From Candidatus Desulfovibrio intestinavium (GTDB lineage: Bacteria > Desulfobacterota > Desulfovibrionia > Desulfovibrionales > Desulfovibrionaceae), in NCBI GenBank assembly GCA_019118345.1, contig DWZD01000019.1, forward strand, positions 62,001 to 126,000: 64,000 bases of DNA. The letters run 5' to 3'. Under the pieces are notes generated by a model. It did not search any database, was not told the DNA's origin, and saw nothing but the letters and a program-made list of their open reading frames with translations. Shown in pieces: positions 62,922 to 64,000 of this stretch. The position numbers and the translations under genes are program-made. Every line of letters begins with the position of its first letter. Position 1 is the first letter of the stretch.

Positions 62922-64000
62922 CTAGTCCACGTCCACGCACTGCCACGGCAGGCCGTAGACATTGAGGTCGGCCATGAAGGGATCGGGATCGAACTGCTCC
63001 ATGTTCCAGACCCCGGGCTTGCGCCACTGGCCGGTGACGATCATCTTCGCCCCGATCATGGCGGGCACGCCGGTGGTATAGGAAATGGCCTGCGACCCCA
63101 CCTCGCGATAACATGCCTCGTGATCGCAGATATTATAGATATAGACGGCCTTTTCCTTGCCGTCCTTCAGGCCGCGCATCACGTCGCCGATGCAGGTTTT
63201 GCCCTTGGTCAGCGGGCCGAGCGAGGCCGGGTCGGGCAAGAGCTTGCTGAGGAACTGGATGGGCACGATGTCCATGCCGTTGTACTTCACGGGATCGATG
63301 CGCGTCATGCCCACATTGCCCAGCACCTTGAGGTGGTTCAGATAATTCTCGGAGAAGGTCATCCAGAAGCGCGCCCGCTTGATGCCCTTGAGATTTTGCA
63401 CCAGCGATTCCAGCTCCTCATGGTACATGAGGAAGCATTTTTTCGGCCCGATATTGTCCGGGAAATCGTAGGTCATGCTCCAGGCCAGCGGATCAGTCTC
63501 CACCCATTCGCCGCGTTCCCAGTAACGGCCGCGTGCCGTCACCTCGCGGATATTGATCTCGGGATTGAAATTGGTGGCAAAGGGCTGGCCGTGATCGCCG
63601 GCGTTGCAGTCGATGATGTCCAGCACATGCACTTCATCCAGCTTGTGCTTCATCACCCAGGCCGCAAAGACGTTGGTCACCCCGGGGTCAAAGCCCGAAC
63701 CCAGCAGGGCGGTCAGGCCCGCCTCGCGGAAGCGATCCTGATAGGCCCACTGCCACTTGTATTCAAATTTCGCCGTGTCCAGCGGCTCATAATTGGCCGT
63801 GTCCATATAGTGCACGCCGCACTCGAGGCAGGCATCCATGATGTGCAAATCCTGATACGGCAGGGCAATATTGCACACCAGCTCCGGTTTCACCTCACGG
63901 ATGAGGCTGCACAGTTCGGGCACATTGTCGGCGTCCACCTGCGCCGTGGCAATGTCCACGCCCAAACGGTTCTTGACCGACGCGGCAATGTCGTCACAAC
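62922..64000 (-). CDS. Carboxynorspermidine dehydrogenase (saccharopine dehydrogenase family), partial
   Basis: At least 358 residues; the frame is open to the window edge, so the N-terminus with its Rossmann nucleotide site is missing. Visible family features are NIALPYQDLHIMDACLECGVHYMDTA (seen in parts: LPYQDLHIMDAC, GVHYMDTANYEP), LGSGFDPGVTNVFAAW, DNAGDHG-like CNAGDHGQPFATNFNPE and a C-terminal VPAMIGAKMI. In polyamine synthesis it condenses aspartate semialdehyde with putrescine or diaminopropane. Saccharopine dehydrogenases are similar, but pairing with nspC favours this role. Confidence 0.88.
   Translation of the reverse strand, partial: CDDIAASVKNRLGVDIATAQVDADNVPELCSLIREVKPELVCNIALPYQDLHIMDACLECGVHYMDTANYEPLDTAKFEYKWQWAYQDRFREAGLTALLGSGFDPGVTNVFAAWVMKHKLDEVHVLDIIDCNAGDHGQPFATNFNPEINIREVTARGRYWERGEWVETDPLAWSMTYDFPDNIGPKKCFLMYHEELESLVQNLKGIKRARFWMTFSENYLNHLKVLGNVGMTRIDPVKYNGMDIVPIQFLSKLLPDPASLGPLTKGKTCIGDVMRGLKDGKEKAVYIYNICDHEACYREVGSQAISYTTGVPAMIGAKMIVTGQWRKPGVWNMEQFDPDPFMADLNVYGLPWQCVDVD

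Overview
The window is GC-rich, densely coded DNA with gene content and order typical of a sulfate-reducing Desulfovibrio-type bacterium (Desulfovibrionaceae). Supporting points are a Rex repressor beside the ATP synthase a/c genes, an AhbC-type radical SAM enzyme of the siroheme-to-heme route, a CheV protein, the carboxynorspermidine polyamine pair, and the syntenic blocks rplU-rpmA-obgE-proB, recA-alaS and pyrH-frr-uppS-cdsA-dxr-rseP. The genus is inferred from gene content; no 16S gene is present. No phage, insertion sequence or CRISPR array was recognised.

Layout. 1-3.4 kb: a ZraP/ZraSR-type envelope metal-stress module (zraP leftward, kinase and sigma-54 regulator rightward). 3.4-7.5 kb: an HD phosphohydrolase, a PP-loop tRNA-thiolation-like protein with an NFACT-R_2-like tail, DksA and an RqcH-like NFACT protein. 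7.5-14.7 kb: YbaK, a PfkB kinase, CutA, endonuclease III, CheV, a small unknown protein, a nitroreductase, CobS and Rex. 14.8-17 kb: a leftward atpZ-atpI-atpB-atpE operon with a good promoter and a clean terminator. 17-28.3 kb: an RlmD-like methyltransferase, rplU-rpmA-obgE-proB, recA-alaS-ahbC and an AEC transporter.

28.4-41.4 kb is the accessory part of the window: seven consecutive same-strand genes built of Sel1-like repeats (SLR). Four are large paralogs sharing one plan: an N-terminal membrane anchor, a first SLR block, a charged helical linker, a second SLR block and, in three of them, a conserved C-terminal module. One of the four is broken by an in-frame stop and a one-base deletion. 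A fifth gene is a free-standing first block with a strict 108-bp tandem repeat, and the last two are secreted relatives. The cluster ends at a tRNA-Phe on the other strand.

41.8-54.6 kb: a CLC exchanger, a PaaK-like protein with an unusual P-loop region, a small helical protein, a secreted EF-hand protein, a YgiQ radical SAM protein, then the translation/isoprenoid/phospholipid/site-2-protease operon ending with tsaB and a small membrane protein. 54.8-64 kb: a TPR protein, a short unknown gene, thiE, a DUF362 protein, a MscK-like mechanosensitive channel, a cupin, and the carboxynorspermidine decarboxylase/dehydrogenase pair, the last gene running off the right edge.

Several sigma-70-like promoters (TTGNNN, 16-18 bp, then a TGCTAA-type -10) precede atpZ, rplU, recA, the SLR cluster and pyrH. 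A sigma-54 site precedes zraP. Regulatory, promoter and operator calls are pattern matches by eye. Start codons were chosen from ribosome-binding sites and family N-termini.
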